Assembly (NCBI RefSeq): GCF_001620055.1
Contig: NZ_LQGY01000022.1
Span: 1-64,000, forward strand
Direction: 5' to 3'
Length of the DNA stretch: 64,000 nt
From: Agromyces sp. NDB4Y10
Lineage (GTDB): Bacteria > Actinomycetota > Actinomycetes > Actinomycetales > Microbacteriaceae
The notes below the pieces were generated by a model. It saw nothing but the letters and a program-made list of their open reading frames with translations. It did no database searches and was not told the DNA's origin. Below, one piece after another: positions 1-7,381 of the stretch; the first letter of the stretch is position 1, and each line of letters starts with the position of its first letter. The translations under genes were made by a program, and so were the position numbers.

Positions 1-660
1 CCGGCGCCCGATCGCGGCTCGGCGCCGCAGCGCCCGGCCGCGGGGGAGTCGCCGCCGCGATCCGCGGCACGGCCCGAGGCCCCGCACCGTTCGGCACCGC
101 ACCAGGCGCCGATCCGGGCGGCCGCGCCGCACACGACCGTCGACGCGGGTCTCGATGAGCCGGTCGTCGCACCGAAACCGGTCGGCCACTGGACGTCGCA
201 GCTGAACCTGCCGGACGACCGCGAGGAGCCCTACGACCAGGTGCTCTCCCGTGGGGGCTCGCCTCGTGGCGTTCCCACGACCACGAACGCGCTCATCCTC
301 CCCACTCTGCCGGACCATGGTGCGCTCGGCACGCCGCTCGCGCCCACTGGCGAGATCATGGTGACCGGCTCGATCGACCTGCCGCGGAGCTACGGCGCCA
401 CCGGAGTGCACCCGAGCCAGATCGACTCCGCCGACGTCGACCGGCTCTTCGACAGCAGCGTCGAGGACGTCGCGGGTCCGGGCGTCGCGCCCGTCGCCGC
501 GACCCGCGCGATCAGCACGCAGGGCCAGAACCGCGCGATGGTGGCGCCGCCGTCGAAGGAGGGCATGAACGTCCCGCTCGTGCTCGCCGTCACCGCCGGC
601 GTGCTCGCGCTCGGTGTGGTGGCCACCCTCGTCGTCGGCGCCATCGCCGGGCTCTTCTAG
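1..660 (+). CDS. C-terminal part of an alanine/proline-rich, membrane-anchored hypothetical protein
   Basis: The frame is open from the first base, so the N-terminus lies outside the window. The visible 219 residues are a low-complexity Ala/Pro/Arg-rich stretch (about residues 1-60), a more ordinary region with GHWTSQLNLPDD, and one hydrophobic segment at the extreme C-terminus, from NVPLVLAVTAG to GAIAGLF, followed directly by the stop. This looks like a tail-anchored protein with a long disordered cytoplasmic part. It ends 35 bp before rsfS on the same strand and probably shares a transcript with it. I do not recognise a family and assign no function. Confidence 0.75.
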   Translation, partial: PAPDRGSAPQRPAAGESPPRSAARPEAPHRSAPHQAPIRAAAPHTTVDAGLDEPVVAPKPVGHWTSQLNLPDDREEPYDQVLSRGGSPRGVPTTTNALILPTLPDHGALGTPLAPTGEIMVTGSIDLPRSYGATGVHPSQIDSADVDRLFDSSVEDVAGPGVAPVAATRAISTQGQNRAMVAPPSKEGMNVPLVLAVTAGVLALGVVATLVVGAIAGLF

Positions 661-695
661 GCATCCATCGTGTCCGCAACCAGGAAGTCGAGTAC

Positions 696-1103
696 ATGAC
701 CGCATCCGACCACGCACATCGCCTGCTCGCCGTCGCCGCACGCGCGGCGGACGCCAAGGGGGGCGAGGACCTGGTCGCGCTGGACGTGTCCGAGCCGTTG
801 CCGTTCGCGGACGTCTTCCTCCTCGTCAGCGGCAATTCGGAGCGGAACGTCGTCGCGATCGCCGATGCCGTGGTCGAGGCCGTCCGCGAGGCCGGACAGG
901 ACGTCGCGCGGCGTGAGGGGCGCGACGGCGGACGCTGGGCGCTGCTCGACTTCGGCGACCTCGTGGTCCATGTCTTCCACCAGGAGGAGCGCCTCTACTA
1001 CGGGCTCGAGCGGCTGTGGCGGGACTGCCCGGCGATCCCCGTGGCACCGCTGCTGGAGCGCCACGACACCTCGACCGGGGGGCCTGCGGCGCCGTCCGCG
1101 TGA
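696..1103 (+). CDS. rsfS: Ribosome silencing factor RsfS
   Basis: The 135-residue product matches the RsfS/Iojap family in length and conserved blocks: an N-terminal helix (HRLLAVAARAADAKGGEDL), the strand LDVSEPLPFADVFLLVSG, the N-E-R-N region after it, and the C-terminal signature WALLDFGDLVVHVFHQEER followed by YYGLERLW. RsfS binds ribosomal protein L14 on the free 50S subunit and blocks joining with 30S, lowering translation during starvation. The ATG lies 35 bp after the preceding gene. The last 20 or so residues are a variable Pro/Ala tail. tRNA-Ala begins 77 bp after the stop. Confidence 0.96.
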   Translation: MTASDHAHRLLAVAARAADAKGGEDLVALDVSEPLPFADVFLLVSGNSERNVVAIADAVVEAVREAGQDVARREGRDGGRWALLDFGDLVVHVFHQEERLYYGLERLWRDCPAIPVAPLLERHDTSTGGPAAPSA

Positions 1104-1180
1104 GGCTCCCTCGATTTCATTTCGGGGCCGGGGCTGGTGTACGCTGAATCCGTTGCCCCGCACAGGGCGGCATCCCGAAC

Positions 1181-1256
1181 GGGTCTGTGGCGCAGCTGGT
1201 AGCGCACCTGCATGGCATGCAGGGGGTCAGGGGTTCGAGTCCCCTCAGATCCACCA
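1181..1256 (+). tRNA. tRNA-Ala (GGC anticodon)
   Basis: A full cloverleaf can be drawn. Acceptor arms GGGTCTG and CAGATCC pair with a G3-U70 wobble, the alanine identity element. The D arm is GCGC/GCGC, the anticodon arm is CCTGC/GCAGG with loop ATGGCAT (anticodon GGC at 1214-1216), and the T arm is AGGGG/CCCCT around TTCGAGT. The discriminator A is at 1253 and CCA (1254-1256) is encoded. It reads GCC, a very common codon here. Confidence 0.97.
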
Positions 1257-1262
1257 TCATCG

Positions 1263-1293
1263 AGAACCCCGCCACCGAGTGTGGCGGGGTTCT
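1263..1293 (+). terminator. Intrinsic terminator after tRNA-Ala
   Basis: A perfect 13-bp inverted repeat (AGAACCCCGCCAC at 1263-1275, its complement at 1281-1293) with a 5-nt loop starts 7 nt after the tRNA 3' end. Only a weak T-rich tail follows, as is usual in very high G+C actinobacteria. It can also stop leftward transcripts from the minus-strand genes beyond. Confidence 0.85.
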
Positions 1294-1334
1294 TGCGTTC
1301 TCAGGATGAGGTTCGCGTCCGGCGGGGTGCCGGA

Positions 1335-1550
1335 TCACGCGGCCTGCAACGACCCCGAGCGACGGACGCGGGTCACGGCGTCGGGTGCTGCGGTGAATCG
1401 GCCGGCGTGCCCGGCCTCGGTCACGTAGTGCACACGGATGCCGCGGCCGACGCGCGCGAGCTTGGTGATCTCGTACACGCTGCCGGTCGCGCTGACCAGC
1501 GTGTCGCCGACGGCGAGCTGGATGGTCTGCTTGAGTTCGACGGCTTCCAT
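1335..1550 (-). CDS. Small conserved-looking hypothetical protein (71 aa)
   Basis: A 71-residue protein beginning MEAVELKQTIQLAVGDTLVS. The pattern (alternating hydrophobics, GDTLVSATGSVYEITKLARVG, then basic residues) suggests a small beta-barrel domain. It contains no cysteine and no membrane segment. It lies 12 bp downstream of the alpha/beta hydrolase on the same strand and is probably cotranscribed. A short inverted repeat occupies the gap where a ribosome binding site would be expected, and I see no good Shine-Dalgarno sequence. Its function is unknown. Confidence 0.6.
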   Translation of the reverse strand: MEAVELKQTIQLAVGDTLVSATGSVYEITKLARVGRGIRVHYVTEAGHAGRFTAAPDAVTRVRRSGSLQAA

Positions 1551-1551
1551 A

Positions 1552-1566
1552 CTGAGAGCATCTCAG
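1552..1566. repeat. 15-bp inverted repeat between two minus-strand genes
   Basis: CTGAGA-GCA-TCTCAG is a perfect 6-bp palindrome with a 3-nt centre. It overlaps the stop codon of the hydrolase gene (1563-1565) and ends one base before the ATG of the 71-residue gene. In RNA it would form a tiny hairpin abutting that start codon; as DNA it could be an operator. Either role is inference. Confidence 0.45.
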
Positions 1567-2327
1567 GACCCACCGACATCCGCGGCGGGACCACCGGCCA
1601 GGCGGACCAGCTCGGCGGCGAGCCGCTCGGGGGAGGTGCGGGGGACCACGTGACGGTCGCCCGCGACCGACACGAGGCGCGCCTCGGCGCCGTTCTCCGC
1701 GACGAGGCGCCGGCACCACGCCTCGCGGGCGATCGGGTCCCGCTCGCCGCGCACCACCGTCGCAGGAACCGTGCAACCCGGCATGCGTTCGAGGGTGGGG
1801 TACCGCATCATCTCGCGAAGCATCTTCAGGTACCAGCGGACGCCGCCGCGGAAGTAGTCGCGCACCACGAGCGCGTTCACCGGCATCGGCTCGCCCAGGG
1901 TGTCGCGCGCCAGGTCGAGCGCCTGCTGCCGGACCGAGCGCCGCTCCACGTCGACCACGGGCCCGACCATGACGACGTGGCGCACGCCGTCGGGCCGGAG
2001 CCGCGCCAGCTCGAGCACGATCTGCGTGCCCATCGAGTGGCCCGCGGCGACCACCGGCCACGCGTCGAGCCGATCGAGCAGCTCGGCGAGGTCCTGCGCG
2101 TACTCCTCGACGCTCGTCGCCCGCGCGGGCCGCTCCGTGTCGCCGAACCCGGCGAGGTCGACGTTCCACGTCCGCACGGACGGCGGGATCCGCCCCTGGA
2201 CCGTGGCGAGCGACGCATGGGTCATGCCGATGCCGTGGACCAGCAGGATCGAGGTGGCCGCGACCTCCGCACCGCCCGACCGGTGCATGCCGTACTGCCG
2301 GTCGTTCACCCGGTACGCCTCGTGCAC
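1563..2327 (-). CDS. Alpha/beta-fold hydrolase
   Basis: The 254-residue protein has the hallmarks of the alpha/beta hydrolase superfamily: an oxyanion loop HGIG (about residues 31-34), nucleophile elbow GHSMG (Ser98), an acid in RGERDPIARE and a terminal His in VAGDRHVVPR. The substrate cannot be read from the sequence; esterase, lipase-like and C-C bond hydrolase activities are all possible. I chose the GTG at 2327 because VHEAYRVNDRQYG reads like the first strand of the fold and a GGAG lies 3 nt upstream; an internal ATG at 2288 lacks a ribosome site. It is divergent from the gene at 2538. Confidence 0.88.
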   Translation of the reverse strand: MHEAYRVNDRQYGMHRSGGAEVAATSILLVHGIGMTHASLATVQGRIPPSVRTWNVDLAGFGDTERPARATSVEEYAQDLAELLDRLDAWPVVAAGHSMGTQIVLELARLRPDGVRHVVMVGPVVDVERRSVRQQALDLARDTLGEPMPVNALVVRDYFRGGVRWYLKMLREMMRYPTLERMPGCTVPATVVRGERDPIAREAWCRRLVAENGAEARLVSVAGDRHVVPRTSPERLAAELVRLAGGPAADVGGS

Positions 2328-2474
2328 GGTCTCCGGGGGGCCGCTCGAGCGCGGGCCCTCGCGCGTCCCCGCGCGCCGCGCAGCGTCACCTGGCACCGTG
2401 CCTCCGTTCGTCGACGATTCCGACGGTACCGTCCGGTGTCCGCGGCGGGCACCCCTTGCGCGCGGCGCGCTTCC

Positions 2475-2504
2475 TTGACCGCCTCGTGACGGCGGCGGGA
2501 CAAT
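2475..2504 (+). promoter_or_regulatory. Candidate housekeeping promoter for the gene at 2538
   Basis: TTGACC (2475-2480) and GACAAT (2499-2504) are separated by 18 bp, close to the primary sigma factor consensus. Transcription would start near 2511 and give a leader of about 27 nt containing AAGGGG before the ATG at 2538. This is one of few places here with a recognisable -35 element. The rest of the 210-bp gap (2328-2537) shows nothing else. Confidence 0.5.
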
Positions 2505-2537
2505 GAGGGCACGATCCGAACGCAAGGGGCACCATCG

Positions 2538-3062
2538 ATGAGCGACACCACCACCCGTCCGACCGACCCGGCGCTCGTGGATCCCGCGCACGGCGACACC
2601 GCCGTGCTCGGGGCCGACGACGTCCAGGCGACCGCCGGAGGTGGTGCACAGCCCTCGGCGGGCGCGACCCGGTCGCGTGGCGCGTGGAGCCGGGACCTGC
2701 GGTTCATGGCCGTCGTCCTCGCCGCCATCGTGGTCCTGTTCCTGGCGTTCGCGCTCGTGGTCGCCTTCGCGCCCGACGCCTCCGGGGTCACCGCGCTCGC
2801 GATCGTCGCGGCGCCGATCGCCACCATGGTCGCCGCCTACTACGGCATCACCATCGTGCTCCGGCAGGTCTCCGAGGCCCGCCGGGCAGCGGATGCCGCC
2901 GAGGCCCGCGCTCGCGCCGCCGAGGCGACCGCGCGCGAATCCGATGCATGGGCCGCGCAGATGGAGTCGGGCCTCAGGCTCGCCGTCTCCAAGCTGGCCG
3001 GAGCGCGCATCGACACGCGCGACGTGGAGCGCGCCGCCGGCACCCCCGACGACTTCTTCTAG
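2538..3062 (+). CDS. Hypothetical two-helix membrane protein with coiled coil
   Basis: The 174-residue protein has a polar N-terminal tail (about 1-50), two hydrophobic segments (MAVVLAAIVVLFLAFALVV, then a second around GVTALAIVAAPIATMVAAYY), and an Ala/Arg/Glu-rich helix after QVSEARRAADAAEARARAAE that should form a coiled coil. The layout suggests a helical hairpin in the membrane with both ends in the cytoplasm. No enzymatic motif is visible. It is monocistronic, bounded by its own promoter and a strong bidirectional terminator. Function unknown. Confidence 0.8.
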   Translation: MSDTTTRPTDPALVDPAHGDTAVLGADDVQATAGGGAQPSAGATRSRGAWSRDLRFMAVVLAAIVVLFLAFALVVAFAPDASGVTALAIVAAPIATMVAAYYGITIVLRQVSEARRAADAAEARARAAEATARESDAWAAQMESGLRLAVSKLAGARIDTRDVERAAGTPDDFF

Positions 3063-3082
3063 ACCGGCCGGAGCCCGGAAAC

Positions 3083-3117
3083 GATCGAGGCGCATCCCGA
3101 CGGGATGCGCCTCGATC
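3083..3117. terminator. Bidirectional terminator between convergent genes
   Basis: A perfect 16-bp inverted repeat (GATCGAGGCGCATCCC at 3083-3098 and its complement at 3102-3117, 3-nt loop) lies between the plus-strand gene ending at 3062 and the E2 gene ending at 3129. The long G+C stem should stop polymerase from either side; there is no T tract. Confidence 0.88.
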
Positions 3118-3128
3118 CGTTCAGCGGC

Positions 3129-4625
3129 TCAGAGGTCGGCGAGCAGCGCGATGGGCCGCTCGATGCACCCGGCCACGTAGGTCAGGAACGCGGCGGCCTC
3201 GGCGCCGTCGCAGACGCGGTGGTCGAACGAGATCGTCAGCTCCGTGACGGTGCGCACGGCGAGCTCGCCGTCGACAACCCACGGGCGCTGGACGAGCCGG
3301 CCGATCCCGAGCATCGCGGCCTCCGGGTGGTTGATGATCGCGGCCGAGCCGTCCACGCCGAGGGTGCCGTAGTTGTTCAGCGTGAACGTGCCGCCCGACA
3401 GGGCGTCGGGCGGGAACGCGCCCGTGGACGCCTGCTCGGTGCGCGCCTGCACGGCGTCGCGCAGCTCGCGCAGCGACATCCGCTCGGCACCGTGCACCAC
3501 CGGCACGAGGAGCCCGCGCGGGGTCTGGGCGGCCAGGCCGAGGTTGACGGCCGAGTGCAGCACCAGTTCGTCGCGGTCGGCGTCGAAGCTCGCGTTCAAC
3601 GACGGATGCCGCTTCAGCCCGGCCACGACGAATCGTGCGACGAGCGCCGTCATCCCGAAGCGCTCGCCGGTCGCCTCCTGGAGCTGCCGCTTCGCGGCGA
3701 CCAGTTCGGTCGCGTCGACGTCCAGCCACACGGTCGCCTCGGGGACCTCGCGACGGGAGCGCGTGAAGTGCGCGGCGGCGGCACGCTGCAGCCGGTCGAG
3801 CGGAACGCGCCGGTCGCCGCCGGGGGTCGGCGCGGTGACCGCCGGAGCAGCCGGCGCGGCCGCGGTCTCGGCCGGAGCGCGGCGGGCGTCGTCCAGCTCG
3901 CGGATGAAGGCCTCCACGTCGCCCCGGGTGACGAGGCCGTCCGGTCCGGTGCCGAGCAGTTCGCTCGCGTCGAAGCCGTGCTCGCGGGCCAGGCGCCGCA
4001 CGATGGGCGAGATGACGGGGGAGCGGCGTCCCTGCTCGAGGAGTCCCTGGTGCTCGCCGCCGTCCGCGGTCTCCGCCGCCGGAGCGGACGGTCCGGATGC
4101 CTCGGACGACGTCTCCGTCGGCTCCGCGGTCGGGCGCTCGGGTCCGCCCGGGCCCTCGCTCCGCCGCCGTCCGAAGCGGGACGGCGCCGACGAGGAGCGG
4201 GCCGAGGCCGCGGCGGTGCGGGTGCCGTAGCCGATGAGCACGGCGCCGGACTCCTCGCCCGCGGCATCCGTCGGCACCGCGATGCCGGGCTCGGCCGCCG
4301 CCGGTGCCGTGGTCGTGTCCGAGTGCTCGGCGGTCGCGGCCGGCGCGGTCTCGGGCGCGGCATCCGTGCCCTCGACGGTCGCCCCCACGGGCGCGAGCCG
4401 GAGCAGGACCTCGCCCGCGTGGAGCACCTGGCCGACCTCGCCGCCGAGGGACTCGACGACTCCGGCGATCGGCGTCGGGAGTTGCACGACCGACTTGGCC
4501 GACTCGAGCTCGACGACGGGCTGGTCGACGCTCACCTCGTCGCCGGGCTGCACCAGCCAGGCGACGACCTCGGCCTCGGTGAGGCCCTCGCCGAGGTCGG
4601 GCAGGATGAATTCGTGCGCGCTCAT
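3129..4625 (-). CDS. bkdC: 2-oxoacid dehydrogenase E2 (dihydrolipoyl acyltransferase), branched-chain type
   Basis: E2 forms the core of the complex and passes acyl groups from lipoate to CoA. The 498 residues show, in order: a lipoyl domain with the lysine to be lipoylated in ELESAKSVV (Lys44), a long Ala/Pro/Glu-rich linker, a peripheral-subunit-binding domain (SPVISPIVRRLAREHGFDAS), a second linker, and the catalytic domain ending with FDHRVCDG (His469, Asp473), the H-x-x-x-D-G active site. Start ATG 4625 overlaps the E1 beta stop by ATGA, so translation is coupled. No E3 gene is nearby. Assignment to branched-chain rather than pyruvate substrates rests on the E1 alpha/beta split and the Lrp-type neighbour. 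Confidence 0.9.
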   Translation of the reverse strand: MSAHEFILPDLGEGLTEAEVVAWLVQPGDEVSVDQPVVELESAKSVVQLPTPIAGVVESLGGEVGQVLHAGEVLLRLAPVGATVEGTDAAPETAPAATAEHSDTTTAPAAAEPGIAVPTDAAGEESGAVLIGYGTRTAAASARSSSAPSRFGRRRSEGPGGPERPTAEPTETSSEASGPSAPAAETADGGEHQGLLEQGRRSPVISPIVRRLAREHGFDASELLGTGPDGLVTRGDVEAFIRELDDARRAPAETAAAPAAPAVTAPTPGGDRRVPLDRLQRAAAAHFTRSRREVPEATVWLDVDATELVAAKRQLQEATGERFGMTALVARFVVAGLKRHPSLNASFDADRDELVLHSAVNLGLAAQTPRGLLVPVVHGAERMSLRELRDAVQARTEQASTGAFPPDALSGGTFTLNNYGTLGVDGSAAIINHPEAAMLGIGRLVQRPWVVDGELAVRTVTELTISFDHRVCDGAEAAAFLTYVAGCIERPIALLADL

Positions 4626-5650
4626 GCGAGGTCCCATTCCCACGAGGCGAGCGCGTCGAGCACCCGGTCGGGCGTCGGCAGGTAGTGCTCCTCGAGCTTC
4701 GGCGACGGGTACGGGATGTCGTACCCCGTGATGCGGAGGATCGGCGCGGCGAGGTGGAAGAAGTTCCGTTCGGTGAGCCGGGCGGCGACCTCGGCGCCGT
4801 AGCCGCCGAACTGCGCGGCCTCGTGGATGACGGCGGCGCGCGAGGTCTTCCGCACCGAGGCGCTCACGGTCTCGTCGTCGAACGGCGAGAGGCTCCGCAG
4901 GTCGACGACCTCGACCGACAGCCCTTCGGCCTCGGCAGCGGATGCCGCGTCGAGGGCGGTCCGCACGGTCGGCCCGTACCCGATGAGCGTGACGTCCGTG
5001 CCCTCGCGGACGACCTTCGCCCGGTTCATCGGTTCCGTGCGGACGGGCAGCTCGAGGCTCGCCTTGGACCAGTAGCGGCTCTTCGGCTCCATGAACACGA
5101 CCGGATCGTCGCTGTCGATCGCCTCGCGCAGCATCGAGTACGCGTCGGCGGGGTTGGACGGCATGACCACCGTCAGGCCGGGCGTGGCGGCCCAGTACGC
5201 CTCGGACGAGTCGGAGTGGTGCTCGACCCCGCCGATGGCGCCGGCGCAGGGGATCCGGATCACCATGGGCAGCTCGAGGCGGCCCTTGGTGCGATTCCGC
5301 ATCTTCGCGACGTGCGAGACGATCTGCTCGAACGCCGGATAGCTGAACGCGTCGAACTGCATCTCGACGACGGGCCGCATGCCGTACATGGCCATGCCGA
5401 CGGCGGTGCCGATGATGCCGGACTCGGCGAGCGGCGAGTCCCACACGCGCTCGTCGCCGAACCGGGACTGCAGGCCGTCGGTGACGCGGAAGACCCCGCC
5501 GAGCGGGCCGACGTCCTCGCCGTAGACGACCACGCGGTCGTCGGCCTCCATCGCGTCGCGGAGGGCCGCGTTGAGCGCGCCCGCCATGGTCATCGGCTGG
5601 GCGGCGGCGGCCGCGGCGTCGGCGGCGCGTTCGGTCGCGGTGCGGCTCAT
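4622..5650 (-). CDS. bkdB: 2-oxoacid dehydrogenase E1 beta subunit, branched-chain type
   Basis: The 342-residue protein matches the transketolase-like beta subunit of E1. Recognisable blocks are VVVYGEDVGPLGGVFRVTDG near the N-terminus, SPLAESGIIGTAVGMAMYGM, MQFDAFSYPAFEQIVSHVAK, and the C-terminal domain with VEVVDLRSLSPFD and HEAAQFGGYGAEVAA. With the alpha subunit it forms the thiamine diphosphate site that decarboxylates 2-oxoacids and acylates the E2 lipoyl group. Both ends overlap neighbours by 4 nt (ATGA at 5650 with E1 alpha, ATGA at 4625 with E2), so the three subunits are probably made by coupled translation. Confidence 0.93.
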   Translation of the reverse strand: MSRTATERAADAAAAAAQPMTMAGALNAALRDAMEADDRVVVYGEDVGPLGGVFRVTDGLQSRFGDERVWDSPLAESGIIGTAVGMAMYGMRPVVEMQFDAFSYPAFEQIVSHVAKMRNRTKGRLELPMVIRIPCAGAIGGVEHHSDSSEAYWAATPGLTVVMPSNPADAYSMLREAIDSDDPVVFMEPKSRYWSKASLELPVRTEPMNRAKVVREGTDVTLIGYGPTVRTALDAASAAEAEGLSVEVVDLRSLSPFDDETVSASVRKTSRAAVIHEAAQFGGYGAEVAARLTERNFFHLAAPILRITGYDIPYPSPKLEEHYLPTPDRVLDALASWEWDLA

Positions 5651-6777
5651 CGGGCCGTCACCTCCTCCTCGGTGCGGTGGGCGGCGAGCTCGGCCTCGAG
5701 GGCGGCGCGCTGCTCGGCGAGCGCGGTGCGCGGAGTCGAGTAGACGTGGTCGAACAGCTCCAGCGGGTCGAGCTCGGGCTGCTCGTTCATCGCCTCCCGG
5801 GTGCGGGCGGCGAGCGCCTCGGCGGCCTCGCCGATCTCGGCGCGGACCTCGTCGGTGAGGGCCCCCTCGGACACCAGGTACTTCTCGAGGCGCTCGATGG
5901 GGTCGCGGCGCTTCCAGTGCTCGACCTCGCGGCCCTGGCGGTAGCGCGTCGGGTCGTCGGAGTTCGTGTGCGGTTCGATGCGGTAGGTGAGCCCCTCGAT
6001 CAGCGTCGGGCCGCCGCCGGCTCGCGCCCGATCGACCGCGGCGGTGGCGACGGCGTACATCGCGGCGACGTCGTTGCCGTCGACGTGGTAGCCGGGCATG
6101 CCGTAGCCGACCGCCTTGTCGGCGAGGGTCGTCGCGTGCGACTGACGCGAGAGCGGCGTGCTGATCGCGAACTGGTTGTTCTGCACGAGGAAGACGGTCG
6201 GGGTCTGCCAGACCGCCGCGAAGTTGAACGCCTCGTGCGCGTCGCCCTCGCTGGTGGCGCCGTCGCCGAGGTAGGTGAGGGTCACGATCGGGTCGTGGCG
6301 CAGGCGCGCGGCGTGGGCGAGGCCGACGGCGTGCAGCGCCTGCGTGGCCAGGGGCGTGGCCTGCGCGGCGGTGCGGTGCGCCCGCTGGTCGTAGCCGTTG
6401 TGCCAGTCGCCCCGGAAGGACTGCAGGATGTCGGCCGGCTCGAGGCCGCGGGTGAGGAGGGCGATGCTGTCGCGGTACGTGGGGAAGAACCAGTCGTCGG
6501 CGGTGATCGCCGAGACGACGCCGATCTCGCAGGCCTCCTGGCCGTACGCGGACGGATACGTGGCGAGCCGGCCCTGCTTGGTGAGCGCCGTGACCTGGAC
6601 GTCGAACCGCCGGGCGATCACCATCCGCCGGTAGAGCTCGAGGAGGGTCTCGGTGGCGGGCAGCTCGAAGCCGCCGGTCTCGGGCCCGCGCAACGCGTGA
6701 CCCGCGTTGTCGAGGAGTCGCACTGGCTTCTCGGAGGGCAGGACCCGTGATTCGTGGTGCTCGACGTTGAGGCTCAT
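5647..6777 (-). CDS. bkdA: 2-oxoacid dehydrogenase E1 alpha subunit, branched-chain type
   Basis: The 376-residue alpha subunit carries the thiamine diphosphate signature GDGATSEGDAHEAFNF (from residue 171) ending in QNN (199-201), plus the family blocks RRMVIARRFD, YPSAYGQEACEIG and RIEPHTNSDDPTRYR. It catalyses the committed decarboxylation of branched-chain 2-oxoacids, supplying primers for iso and anteiso fatty acids. The ATG at 6777 has no Shine-Dalgarno sequence; instead it overlaps the stop of a three-codon ATG-GCC-GTA-TGA mini-ORF that could itself be leaderless. First gene of the operon, 109 bp downstream of an Lrp-type regulator. Confidence 0.92.
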   Translation of the reverse strand: MSLNVEHHESRVLPSEKPVRLLDNAGHALRGPETGGFELPATETLLELYRRMVIARRFDVQVTALTKQGRLATYPSAYGQEACEIGVVSAITADDWFFPTYRDSIALLTRGLEPADILQSFRGDWHNGYDQRAHRTAAQATPLATQALHAVGLAHAARLRHDPIVTLTYLGDGATSEGDAHEAFNFAAVWQTPTVFLVQNNQFAISTPLSRQSHATTLADKAVGYGMPGYHVDGNDVAAMYAVATAAVDRARAGGGPTLIEGLTYRIEPHTNSDDPTRYRQGREVEHWKRRDPIERLEKYLVSEGALTDEVRAEIGEAAEALAARTREAMNEQPELDPLELFDHVYSTPRTALAEQRAALEAELAAHRTEEEVTAR

Positions 6778-6818
6778 ACGGCCATGGTGCGCCAGTCTGC
6801 AGCACCCCCGCTGGGGGT
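6774..6818 (-). promoter_or_regulatory. Leader of the dehydrogenase operon: -10 hexamer, mini-ORF and palindrome
   Basis: Reading leftward: a perfect 15-bp palindrome ACCCCC-GCT-GGGGGT (6804-6818), a -10-like CAGACT (6799-6794), then 8 nt later ATG-GCC-GTA-TGA (6785-6774), whose TGA overlaps the E1 alpha ATG at 6777. The palindrome would fall in the promoter spacer, a good place for a repressor such as the Lrp-type protein encoded just upstream. All roles are inferred from position. Confidence 0.45.
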
Positions 6819-6886
6819 ACGCGGCAACGGTGAACGAACGGCACGCGAGGGGGCGAACGGATGCCGCGCGTCCCTCGGGAGGGCGG

Positions 6887-7381
6887 TCAGGAGCGCCAGA
6901 TGTCCAGCGATTGCGCAGGCGGCCGACCGTCGATCTCGGCGAGGATCAGGTGCGAACGGGTCGACACCACGCCGGGCATGTCGTGGATGTCCCGGAGGAT
7001 CGCCTGGCTCAGCTGCTCGTGGTCGGGAGCGCTCACGGTGAGCATGATGTCGATGTCGCCCGAGACCGCCTGGACCTTCTCGACGAACGGCAGCGTCGCG
7101 AGCTTCGCCGCGATCTCCTCCCACGAGACATCGCCGATGCGCACCACCACGAGCGCGGAGATGTTCAGGCCGATCGCCTTGCGATCGATCTGCGCACCGA
7201 ATCCGGTGATGACACCGCGCTGCTGCAGTGCGAGCACGCGGTTGTGCGCCGCCGTCCGGGAGATGTGGACGCGTTCGGCGAGGGTGCGGACGGACAGTCG
7301 GCCGTCACGACTGAGCTCTGCGACGATCCGCCGGTCGATCGCGTCGAGCGGTTCGCCTCGATGTGCTGCCTGCTGGGTCAT
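6887..7381 (-). CDS. Lrp/AsnC-family transcriptional regulator
   Basis: The 164-residue protein has the two Lrp domains: an N-terminal winged helix (LDAIDRRIVAELSRDGRLS, recognition helix region SRTAAHNRVLALQQRGVI) and a C-terminal RAM effector-binding domain (ALVVVRIGDVSWEEIAAKL through VSGDIDIMLTVSAPDHEQL). Its place directly upstream of the branched-chain dehydrogenase genes, same strand, 109 bp apart, parallels BkdR-type regulators that sense branched-chain amino acids. Its ATG overlaps the stop of the MpaB-like gene by ATGA, so the two are cotranscribed and the dehydrogenase operon has its own promoter in the gap. Confidence 0.9.
   Translation of the reverse strand: MTQQAAHRGEPLDAIDRRIVAELSRDGRLSVRTLAERVHISRTAAHNRVLALQQRGVITGFGAQIDRKAIGLNISALVVVRIGDVSWEEIAAKLATLPFVEKVQAVSGDIDIMLTVSAPDHEQLSQAILRDIHDMPGVVSTRSHLILAEIDGRPPAQSLDIWRS

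Noticed and set aside
3105-4685. Plus-strand frame of 526 codons opposite the E2 gene
   Set aside because: Mirror of the E2 coding sequence with typical shadow composition; the minus-strand product has all E2 domains.
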